Below, in pieces: positions 25,908 to 36,137 of a stretch of DNA of 64,000 nucleotides. The notes under the pieces were generated by a model. It saw only the letters and a list, made by a program, of their open reading frames with translations, was not told the DNA's origin and ran no database searches. Numbering within the stretch: position 1 is the first letter of the stretch; each line of letters opens with the position of its first letter. The translations under genes were made by a program, and so were the position numbers. Where the stretch lies: the NCBI GenBank assembly GCA_034440615.1, contig JAOTOM010004145.1:124001-188000 (forward strand), read 5' to 3'. The DNA comes from Ashinkailepas kermadecensis (Eukaryota; Arthropoda; Thecostraca; Neolepadidae).

Positions 25908-26162
25908 TATAAGAGCTTCGGTTGGTTATTGGTTTTACGACACGTCGACCGTTGAGTCATGTAGCGTCGCCAATCTCTCACGGTTCTGGTTGGTTATTGG
26001 TTTTACGACACGTCGACCGTTGAGTCATATAGCGTCGCCAATCTCTCACGCCGATTGGTCGCGGGCGAAGAGTAGCGACAGGTGAGACTCGAACCCACAA
26101 CCTTTCGATTGTGAGACGAGCATCTTGCCCCTAGACCACTCGTCCCCACTATAAGAGCTTCG
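25908..26162 (-). mobile_element. tRNA-derived SINE, Val-like head, with duplicated tail and 13 bp TSD
   Basis: The element body is 25921-26149, flanked by the direct repeat TATAAGAGCTTCG at 25908-25920 and 26150-26162. On the minus strand it starts GGGGACGAGTGGTCTAGGGG (A-box-like), carries a CTCACAA anticodon-like loop (CAC, Val-like) and a B-box GGTTCGAGTCTC. It then continues with CGCGACC and TGAGAGATTGGCGACGCTA. The 3' part, ending in CCAATAACCAAC, is present twice in tandem with 68 bp spacing (25921 and 25989), both inside one target-site duplication. Confidence 0.9.
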
Positions 26163-27529
26163 AGTCAGGTTTTGGTTTGGTGTAGGTTTAAGGGCAAATT
26201 GGGTGCACTGAGTTCATTTTTGTGCATATACTAGTCCGTTGCAGTACATTTCGTGTCAAAAATTCCGTGACACATGAGTGCGTTTGAACAAAATCTCTTT
26301 TTTTAAACATCTACGTCAGGACTTCTGAAATTCGCGCCTCTTTATTCTGGATCTGGCTCACAAACAAGGCCATGGATATACCCAGCGAGAAGTTAATTTT
26401 CGACTTTGAGTTTTGGATGACGATGGCACCCAGTGCAAAATCCGATAATAAACGTAGCAGTAAAATTAGTTTCCAATTTTATGCACATTACGAAGCTAAA
26501 TCTGTGTGGCCAGTGGATCAGATGACCTGACCTGCCCTCGAAATAAGGCAATTGCTGAGCCACCCAGGCCTATTCGATGTTATTCATGATTATCGTGCAC
26601 GGAGAACTCTTGAAAGCATTGTTTTCGTGAAAATATTCCAATGAGTAATCCTCCTGAGCTTCTGGCAAGGGAATTTTTTAAAAGTACGGTGCGCAAGAAG
26701 GAGATACAGATTAAACTCCTTATATGGCCCGTCACTTTTGTATTTTATGCCCAGGTAGCTGGATGACATCCACTACAATGAAGTTATCTTTGTTGCGTAC
26801 CTCAAGCATCGCGAAATGCTCACACGAGAATCTAGTTTCTGAGATCTCTTGGACGTAATTTGTCCATGACCCATGCAGGCGTCAGAGTTGATATAACCCG
26901 TACAGATTTTGCTATCTTTCGCATAGTTGATATATAAATTAACTCGCAAGTTTAGTTCACAAGCTTTAAGTCACAAGTTTTGAGGACACCCAGTCGCCAT
27001 TTCCGTGGCGGTTGTATTAAAATCCGACTGTCCATGGATACTCGATTTCTGAGATATTTTACGAACGTGGTTACAGCTCGGTTTTCTGTGCACAATCTCA
27101 GAATGTAGAATAAATAAAATTTCTGTTTGTCGTCCTTTCCATTTGACTATTGAACAGTACTTGTGCCGCACGCGTCAGTTGGTGAAGTGCTCCACCAGCC
27201 GTCGCTGGGTTTGACGGCCTTGCCTGAGGACTGCCACTTGAACACTGCTCTCGACGGAGATCCCAGACGTAGGCGTGACTTTGTAACTATCTCCTAGTTT
27301 ACGAGAGAAATGATTGGAAGTCCAAGTTTAGTGAGGTACCACTTAGCATTTGATAATTTGCAAAAGTTTCCAGGTGAGAATTCTAGCCGAAAACTTGGCT
27401 CTGAGTGTGCGTGAAATGGCGACGGACGGCGGTGGGTGGTGAGGTGAGGCCAGGAACGTCACAACACCGGCCGACTGGCCAGCGGGAGGTGTCGGTTGCG
27501 CCGGACACTGAACCCTTTCCCATGTGTCA

Positions 27530-27605
27530 CAGGTGTCACAGGCCGCACAGGTGTAACAGGTGTCACAGGCGTCACAGGTGTCAGGTGTCAGAGGTGTCAC
27601 AGGTG
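27530..27605. promoter_or_regulatory. Cluster of six CAGGTG E-boxes in 76 bp
   Basis: CAGGTG occurs at 27530, 27548, 27557, 27575, 27582 and 27600. CAGGTG/CACCTG is the core bound by ZEB/zfh-1 and Snail repressors and by some bHLH activators. The cluster is part of a degenerate TCACAGGTG repeat at the edge of the next array, so it may be only a minisatellite fringe. Function is inferred. Confidence 0.35.
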
Positions 27606-28345
27606 ACGGTGTCGCAGCCGTTACCGACACACTCAGCAGAGTCGCGGCCGTCACTGACACACTCAGCGGTGTCACGGCCATCACCGACACACTCAGCAGT
27701 CTCACAGCCGTCACCGACACACTTAGCCGTGTCGCAGCCGTCACCGACACACCTAGCCGTGTCGCGGCCGTCACCGACACACTTAGCCGTGTCGCAGCCG
27801 TCACCGACACACTTAGCGGTGTCGCGGCCGTCACCGACACACTTAGCCGTGTCGCAGCCGTCACCGACACACTTAGCCGTGTCGCAGCCGTCACCGACAC
27901 ACCTAGCCGTGTCGCAGCCGTCACCGACACACTTAGCGGTGTCGCGGCCGTCACCGACACACTTAGCGGTGTCGCAGCCGTCACCGACACACCTAGCCGT
28001 GTCGCAGCCGTCACCGACACACTTAGCGGTGTCGCGACCGTCACCGACACACTTAGCGGTGTCGCGGCCGTCACCGACACACTTAGCGGTGTCGCAGCCG
28101 TCACCGACACACCTAGCCGTGTCGCAGCCGTCACCGACACACTTAGCGGTGTCGCGACCGTCACCGACACACTTAGCGGTGTCGCGGCCGTCACCGACAC
28201 ACTCAGCGGTGTCGCAGCCGTCACCGACACACCTAGCCGTGTCGCAGCCGTCACCGACACACTTAGCGGTGTCGCGACCGTCACCGACACACTTAGCGGT
28301 GTCGCAGCCGTCACCGACACACTTAGCCGTGTCGCGGCCGGTGGC
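27606..28345. repeat. 30 bp minisatellite with 120 bp higher-order units
   Basis: The unit is GTGTCGCAGCCGTCACCGAC followed by ACACTTAGCC, about 24 copies. Variants (GACCG, GGCCG or AGCCG, and CTTAGCGG or CCTAGCCG) recur in a fixed order every four units, so 27961-28080, 28081-28200 and 28201-28320 are nearly identical 120 bp blocks. The period of 30 leaves frames of 265-371 codons open on both strands (AVSQPSPTHL on plus, VTAATPLSVS on minus). These are artefacts. Confidence 0.95.
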
Positions 28346-28854
28346 AGCCCTCAGCTCGGCCGGCGCGCGACAATGCATTACCGGCTATCGGCAATACATC
28401 GCATTAAGTCCGACACCTTTGAATGGCCGTCGGCGTCGGCTTTGTCGGCGAGACGCTGATATAATGCTGCCATTATGCCACCACAATACGCATGACCGCC
28501 AGATATACCTTGGCTTGTAAAAGGACCGGTCCAATAATACGGGTACACCTTCAGGCGCCCGCGCCGCCGGGAAGTGCCGGCCGGCACAGTTGGAGCGACC
28601 GCTCGAAGGACACGTCGCGCGCCAAAAGGTGTAGGCGGGCCGAGTTGACTGCAGAAAGGTGGGAGGGGCGGCGGGTATTGATCCCGGGCGGGCCAGGAGT
28701 GAAGATTTGGCTGTCTCGGGGACCACCGAAACTGGCTGGAGGCGCCGGGCGGGGCCGGGCCGAGCCGGGCCGGGCCTGGCCTGGCCCGGCCGGCGCGAGC
28801 CGGTGCTGCCGCCGGCGGAAAACGCCTCAACTGAGGTCGGCCCGGATGGCGTCG

Positions 28855-28955
28855 ACACACACACACACACTCACACCTACACCTACACACACACATACAA
28901 TAGACACACACACGCACACACATACACACACACATATACGCACACGCACACCAAA
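28855..28955. repeat. (CA)n microsatellite, imperfect
   Basis: ACACAC runs with T interruptions (CACACCTACACC, ATACACACAC) over about 100 bp. Confidence 0.9.
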
Positions 28956-29190
28956 GCGCGCATGTCACACGTGAATGCAAACGACGTTAATCACCGACCT
29001 ACCATCCGGCCAGCCGTTCGCTGCGAGACGAGACGGATACATGTGGTCGGCCGCGACTGGATTCACCGTGCCGCTGACGGCTGGCGCGGGCCGGCGCCAG
29101 CCGTGACGACTCGTGTGAGCCGCCGCCTGCCTATCGCCACTAATTGCCGCCTGGTGCTGCGGCAGTCGACTGGGAGCAGCAGCCGGCCAG

Positions 29191-29226
29191 CCCCGGCCCC
29201 GGCCCCGGCCCCGGCCCCGGCCCCGG
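29191..29226. repeat. (CCCCGG)6 hexanucleotide tract
   Basis: Six perfect CCCCGG units. The minus strand is GGGGCC repeated, a known G-quadruplex-forming sequence. It sits inside a CpG-rich island. Confidence 0.95.
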
Positions 29227-31814
29227 CTCGGCGCGCTGCCAGCACGCGACAGGTAGAGAAGGGTGCATAATAATCGCCGCCACGTCCGTCCAGATACCGC
29301 CGTTCAATCGATACTGCAGTCATTCAGTTTATTAGGCGTGCCGTTAGGGAAAGCCGGACAAAGGCGATAAGGGACAAAATATGGCCGTAAATCAGGCAAA
29401 ATTGGCTGCAGGCAAGGTATAAATACTTCAGCGCAGCATCCCATCACAGGAAGGAGCGCTAATCTTACACCTCACCAGGTTATTTGAACCTAACCGGTCT
29501 GGGATGCAGCAACAAATTCAACCGCGATATCTGCCTGCAATATTGGGCGTGTCGCCAGCAGCAAGCTGGAACGACATACTGACACTAGCAATGCTTGTGA
29601 ATTGGAGCATCAGCAATCAGGAATTTTCGAAAGAGTAAGAAAGTTGCCGTTTGCTCCAGCTAGATGGACGACACGAGTCGTGCTTGCATCAAAGGGAATG
29701 TTTGACCTTATTTATAAACAAGCTTGAATCAATGCATAGAAACGATACTCCAAGATAGAAAGTCGGAGAAAAGCATCGTCATTTGGCCGAAGCACGGCAC
29801 ATAATATTCAAGGAATGCTCCAAATGTTTATCTGCTTGCCGAGCTGATTTGAGCGTAACGTCGTGGCGACCATAAAAGTACTCATGTGCTTAAACTATGC
29901 TCATGCATTTATTACCGGCTGAAACGTTGCGCAAAATATAATGAGAAATTCGCTTGTAGTTCCTTCTCAGATGGGCTCCAAAATACGTCTGAAATTTTAG
30001 TATCGGACAAATACCTTTCAGTTGTCATCAATACATTGGGCCAGACATAGGACCAAGCTATAATATATTTCGAAATAAATTAACGGCTGCTTTTGTGTTC
30101 GTGTCACTTGCACTCCAGGCACCTATCTGCGTTGTTTACATCAACACCGCTCGCGGGGCTGGTGGTTTCCACAATTTATCAACGGACCAGGAAGTTGTCG
30201 GTCTGCAATTTTCCAGCGGTTTCTAATTTCCTTGATCATTTTAAAATGAAGGGCGTAGGGCGGTATGAAGAACCGCTACGTCAATAGCGAGATCCTTCAG
30301 TTGCAATGGGTTGCCATGGCGACGCTCTTTGTGTTGAAGTGGCGGTTGGATATTTACGGGACGTAGATTGTTCGTAGACCTGTAGTACGTGGCTTTCAAT
30401 ATCATTGACTCTTCTGATGTACGTAGATTTGTAATTGACGGCCTTGGACATCACCGGTTCTGCCAGTTTTCACCCGTTCCGCTGGATGATATTCCTACTC
30501 GCCGCGTGACGCGACAGCCGCGCGAAGTTGGTGAAAACCAACATCAAAACCTAGTGGCGATCAGTACTCGGTGATGATTCCCGCATACCTCAGTTAAAGT
30601 ACACAGTACAGAAACATAAAAGATGTTATTTTTGTGTATTTTTTCTCTCAGCATCGCTCCAATCAAATGCTCAACCACATTTCGAGAACGTACGCTTCAG
30701 TCCGACAATTCATGGCACCAATTTTGTTTCAATGCAAAAAAATGTAGGACATTTCCATTAATGATATGCTATGCAAATAACATGATCATTTGCATCATTC
30801 ATTGTGCATTATCTTTTTTCACCCTGTGATAAACCAGAGGGAGGGAGGCTTTCTGTCCTGACAGTCCGTTCATACAGCTCCGATGCGTTTGGTTGCAACT
30901 TTCATGTATCGCTCTCTTCACTCAGAATTTGGCCAACTTTTAAACGGCTAATTTCGCTCTCAAGTACACAAGAACCATGGCTTCCATAGTTTCCCGAAAT
31001 TTATGTTTCCACTGGCTGCCAAGAGATGGCAGTTGTGGCCGGACCACAGGTCCTCTCCCGACCACTGACGGAGCTCGGATTTCGTTAAGGGTGCAGCGAA
31101 ATTTTGAGGGGCACCTTCGGCTAGAAATTGCGCTGAGTGGGGGAGGGCGGTGCACTCGACTTTCCCACAGGGTTCCTTTTCCATTCGCCCTGAACTGAAA
31201 ATTTCGTTGAGCAGTGGGGAGGGGAGGGAGTGGGGGGGGGAGATGCACTCGACCTTCATGAGGAGGATCACTTATTTTACACTGAGGCGCGCTCAATCTT
31301 TATCGGGGGCGCCTTTCGGGTTCCCAAGGTGGCAGTCACCCCTTTTGCCCCCCCCCGGATCTGTTCCTGCCCCGAACAACGGGATGGTGATCCATCCTGC
31401 CTGTGCCTACATCGAGGAAATCTGCCTCTTGCCCTCACTCGCTCAGCGCCACTTAAGCTGATGGACATTCACTGGTAGTATTTTTAATGCATACTGGCTA
31501 AAACTACACATAATTCAAGGCCTTCGTGTATTGCGCCAAGTACAGCAGTTCATTTCGTTTCGACATAGTTAACATAGTTCATTTCGATTTAGATAGACGG
31601 GAAGGGAGGGAGATGATGTCTTGGCTTCTCCGTGCACACCCTGGTTACCACAGTAGCCAGAAGTTGCAATAGCAACGGGAAATAGCAATAGCAATCGATA
31701 TTTGAGTGATTATATATTATCACAAGCTCTCTTGGTGACGCGATGTGTTCAACTTCCAGAATTTCGGGAAGAAATACCTAGACGTAAGCTATTGCTCCAC
31801 GGCTGAGAGCTCTC

Positions 31815-32170
31815 TAAACGATTCAGTCGTCATCAAACTGGACGGGAGGACGATTCAGTCTTCGTCAAACTGGACGGGAGGATGATTAAGTCGTCCTCAA
31901 ACTGGACGAGACGACCATTCAGTCTTCATCAAACTGAACGGGAGGACGATTAAGTTGTCCTCAAACTGGACGAGATGACGATTCAGTCATCAAACTGGAC
32001 GTGAGGATGCTTCAGTCGTCCTCAAACTGGACGAGAGGACGATTCAGTTATTACACTGGACGTGAGGATGCTTCAGTCGTCCTCAAACTGGACGAGAGGA
32101 CGATTCAGTCGTCACGAAATTGGATGGGAAGACGATTCAGTCGTCCTCAAGCGGGGCGAGAGGATTTGTC
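31815..32170. repeat. 32 bp minisatellite, about 11 units
   Basis: The unit is CGATTCAGTCGTCCTCAAAC followed by TGGACGAGAGGA. Length varies slightly (29-32 bp) and variants include TTCATC and GGGAGG. Confidence 0.95.
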
Positions 32171-34497
32171 ACCACTGCGGAGGGAAAACGTTGGAGATAT
32201 TAGAGCTCTAAGGTGAGCTAATGCAATGCCTGTTGGTGTGATGTTAGATAGCTACGTAAGTACCCCCTCGCCAGGTGTGTCGCTTTGCATATTTCTGGGA
32301 TGGCTCAAGCCATTCCAACTTCTTTTGAGCCACCCCAATAAGGATTTGAACCATTCCGATGGTTTCGAAGAAGAAAGTAACAACAATTAGAACAACAGTG
32401 CACATTGCAAGCATATCTAGAGATGATTCGCAACTATTATTGACTTGCTTTTATGTGTCCTCTGTACGGTGTGAAAGTATCTGGATTCTCTTAGTTATTA
32501 ACCCTTTAACTGCTTTGTTTTGCTGTTATTACTGGCCTCCGCTAACATTACCACGGCGATTGCCAATGGTAGTTGTACCCAATCAAAAAAAAATTGAACT
32601 GTGTCTGGCAGCCAGACATGAACAGCTAGTACATCTGATCATATCATTATATTGTCACACAATTAGCGTGCCTGCGGGACAATGTTGACGATCAGGCTTG
32701 CGTGTGCTTTATTTTGCAAACAACATAGCCCTACCAAAATAGTATTCGGCAACTGCCTTGGCCGCGCCGGCGGTTGTAGCCAGGCGTAGAGTGGCTCATT
32801 GTTTGCATGTCGGTCTTTATGTACTGCACCTAAAATACAAAGTATTTCCGCACGCAACATCAAAGTACACCACATGCGCAGTACGAACGCTGCCCAGAGC
32901 GCGCTCTGATTGGCTGGCGCTGCGAACACGTGGGAGATGGCCGCGGGGAGCAATGAAACAAACGGCCACCTTTGATTGGTCGACCGGTCCCCCACACCTG
33001 GCCATCGACTCGGCTGAATGGTTCGCACAGGTAAACGACATCGGGGGCGGGGCTGCCGGTGCGCGCTCGGCCCCACTCGCACTCTGCGGCACCGACCACT
33101 ATTTGTCAGTTGCCAATGACGCCGGGCGGCGACGGTAAAAAAACCGCCACACCACTATCACTCATTGCAGAATTGATGAAGACAGAATCCACGCAAAAAC
33201 GCATGCAAAGGTCTCACCCTCACCAATTCGACATCGCCGCATTGTGGCGGCCGCTAAGGAGGACCTATCAGGCGACACAGCACAGCCCCCTCGGCGCCGG
33301 CGGAGGATCCGCGAAATTGATCGGCACGCAGGTCGGACGGGCCGGCCGGCCGGCCTGCCTGCCGCCGACACGGGCGCGGCCCGCCGGCGTCATTACAACG
33401 CCGCCATCGGAAGCGCCGAGTGCGTCGTGCGGGCGCCGGCGGGGGGCCGCGTCATCAGCGCCGGCGGCCAGGTCTCGGCACGCGCCGCCGCCGCGACCGC
33501 CGCACAATGCAAGGTATGAATGATGGCAATCGGCACGTGCGGCGCCATCGGACGCGGCGCCGGCCGGCGGCGGGGCGTCCGCCTGACAATCGCGACGGCG
33601 CGCCGCCGCACGTGCGGCCGCCATTACTGCCAGGAGTCGGCCGCCTGACCGAGACGGCGGCCCCGCCGCGCCCGCCGCCAGAAGAATCGGACGCCGATGC
33701 TGAACGCGATGGCGTCCGAGGCGTGGCGAGTATCGACTGTGCGGTCGGCTGACGACGCTGGATGCCGAACACTGAACATGGACACTGCCACTGGACGCCG
33801 GACACCGATCGCTGAGCGTTAGTGTCGACGCTTCAGTCGCCATCTTCTGCCGTTTATCACCCGCCCCGGCCCGCCGTAAAAGTCTGCTCCTGTACTCCTT
33901 GCTTTCACTCGGTAACTTACGACTCTGGCCGCCTGAATTCGATTACTTTTCCATTTGGCCAGTTCTTTACAGCCTGTTGTCTGTCAATTTTAGCCTCTGG
34001 CCTCAGTGCAACATGCAACGATGACCGGGAAGACGGCCGGCGACACCCGTTACCCGCCGTAATACGTGGAGGCAGCGCCATAGCTGGCGACAAAGATGCC
34101 CGCCGGCGAAAACTTATTCGGCTGCTGCAGCGTTCCCAACACAAAACTCTTCACCGCGATGGCTTCCCTCTTCTTTTGTATTTTCAGCTTTATCTTCAAT
34201 TTGGACGGCAATAAAAAACAAACGACTGTCAATCGAGGCTGGCTGCCTAAACCTCAGGAATTTGGCCGTTATTGCTGGCGGCTCGGCGGCGCGGGATGCG
34301 ATAAAGAGCAATGTAGCCACCAGAGCCATCCGATCTGAACAGATGGCAGCTTTCCTCGGGCAGGCTCGGCCGGCCCTGGCAGAAGTGGCGTCACCAACAA
34401 CGGTGCTGCTACTTATTGTGTGGTCGTTCAAAATTTCATCCCAGATACCAGATAAATGCACTAAATGGGCTCAATAACGTACAGCACTGCGTTCACA
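32171..34497. other. Unique region with strong CpG island (about 32750-34450)
   Basis: This is the longest and most CpG-rich unique island in the window, dense in GCCGCC/GGCGGC around 33240-33760. Frames up to 191 codons occur on both strands at once, as expected from GC-rich DNA. No domain is recognisable. It could be a promoter-type CpG island or regulatory DNA. Confidence 0.35.
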
Positions 34498-34955
34498 TTA
34501 CTGATATATCGCCAGCGGTAACACGACAACTTCAACAGCAAGTACTTTACCACCAGCGGCAACATGGCAGCAATCAGCAAGTACTATAGCATCAGACAGA
34601 GCACAAGAGCGTCAACAGCAGTAGTACAAGCACGAGCGGAAGCACAAGAGCGTGAACAATAGTACTGTAGCACCAGTGGTAACACAACAGCGTCAACAGC
34701 AGTACTGCAGCATCAGCGGTAACACAAGGGTGCCAACGGCAGCACTGTAGCACTAGTGGTAACACAACAGCGTCAACAGCAGTACTGCAGCATCAGCGGT
34801 AACACAAGGGTGCCAACGGCAGCACTGTATCACTAGTGGTAACACAAGAGCGTCAAAAGCAGCACTATAGCATCAACGGTAATACGAGATCGTCAACAGC
34901 ACTACTGTAGCATCAGCGGTAACACGAGATCGTTACCAAAATTACTGTAGCATGC
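34498..34955. repeat. 40 bp minisatellite with 80 bp dimers, about 11 units
   Basis: The unit is AGTACTGTAGCATCAGCGGT followed by AACACAACAGCGTCAACAGC. At 34661-34740 and 34741-34820 an 80 bp dimer (CACTAGTGGT unit plus CATCAGCGGT unit with GGGTGCCAACGGC) is repeated almost exactly. Confidence 0.95.
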
Positions 34956-35409
34956 GCAGCAACAAGATATGCCCCTGAATTTCAGAAATGTATCCCTAAT
35001 TTTGGAGGATCCTTCTGAACAGGACGATATAATTTAATGTCCCTAAAACGATAAAAGTTAAATCTAGGCTCTAGATCCCGTAAGTGTTAACACCTGAACT
35101 AACGGGCAAAGCTTTATTACATCGACTCGAGGTGGGTGAGCGGGAGGGCAATGCATGCATTAGCTATAATGTTTCCCGGAATTGAGGAGACCTGCTCCAC
35201 AGGGTCCTCTGTTAAATCGAAAAGACATTGGGGACCAAATAAACCACTCAGGAATCAATGGCCCCTCAAAAGCAGGTTTGGCAAGTTTATGTGAATGAGG
35301 TTGGCTGTCTCAGCAAAAAGGGAATGATCGGAAATATACGAGCTGTAGACAGTTCCGTGCAAGTGGCGCGTCAACATGTCACATTCAGAGTATGATTTAT
35401 ATGGTTTGT

Positions 35410-35501
35410 CATACCTCTTCCCCACCTGTGCCCATTAATGATATATGCATCTATGCATATATGCATGCATAAGGCATTCGCACAGGTGAGGAAGAGTTAT
35501 G
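35410..35501. other. Near-perfect 22 bp inverted repeat (hairpin)
   Basis: The left arm 35410-35431 and the right arm 35480-35501 pair at 20 of 22 positions. The loop is 48 nt and AT-rich, with nested ATGCAT palindromes. Pairing weakens but continues outward for about 10 bp. The arms contain CACCTG/CAGGTG in opposite orientation. It could be a small foldback element (MITE) or a miRNA-like hairpin; the sequence does not decide. Confidence 0.6.
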
Positions 35502-36074
35502 ATTAATCATATTCCAAAAGACATTTTGACGGTATGGCATTTCGCACTGTATACATCTCGTATATTTCACATTCGTTTCCTATTATGCAGACTACTCACC
35601 GCCCTCCGGTCTTCCTTTCCCAACCGCCCATAGTCTTAATCGGCTAAGAAGTTCGGCGGTACATGTCAGCAGCGTGAATCGCATGCTCGCCATATATCCT
35701 GTGATTCACCTCGGCTGATAAAGCGTTGCATCACCAGAACTCGTGGGAGTACCGTGGTTGAAGTAACCTTGCACCCACACAAATCCGCGGTGAACGCGGC
35801 CGGCGGCCGGCGCACTCGGCACGCAGTAACTCGCCGAGCCAAGCCAGAGAGGAGTGTCAAGTTTAGACATTCGCCTCATATGCGGCTGAAGGCTTGGGCC
35901 TTGTAGAGTTTCGAGCAGCCGTCCGTCAGATCACATCGCGCGAGGATATGTCAACTGTGCTCTCGCTTGATATCACGGTCGACGCCTTAACTTCCTTTGT
36001 TCTTGGAATATTAACGTACCGCTTGTATTAATACATCCCCATCTGGTTGTATATCCCCTTGCTCCCTCCCACAT

Positions 36075-36077
<3 letters not shown>

Positions 36078-36137
<60 letters not shown>
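36078..36137. repeat. (TA)n microsatellite
   Basis: About 60 bp of TATATA with one CATATA interruption. Confidence 0.95.

Larger units (their letters stand above)
28346..31814. other. Unique region, CpG island then AT-rich DNA
   Basis: 28346-29470 is CpG-rich and includes GGGCCGGGCC-type runs at 28745-28795, a (CA)n tract and a hexanucleotide tract (listed separately). 29470-31030 is AT-rich and unique. 31100-31260 has an imperfect two-copy block (GAAATTGCGCTGAGTGGGGG and a diverged partner ending ATGCACTCGAC). No gene recognised. Confidence 0.4.

Noticed and set aside
26080..26149. Functional tRNA-Val gene on the minus strand
   Set aside because: It continues into the shared SINE body and lies inside a target-site duplication; it is a SINE head.
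27343..28520. Long frames (up to 371 codons) on both strands
   Set aside because: They coincide with a 30 bp array whose period is a multiple of three; opposite strands are open at once and the peptide is a pure 10-residue repeat.
33059..33843. Overlapping frames of 110-191 codons in the CpG island
   Set aside because: GC-rich DNA is poor in stops on all strands. The peptides are Arg/Ala/Pro-rich with no domain and contradict each other.
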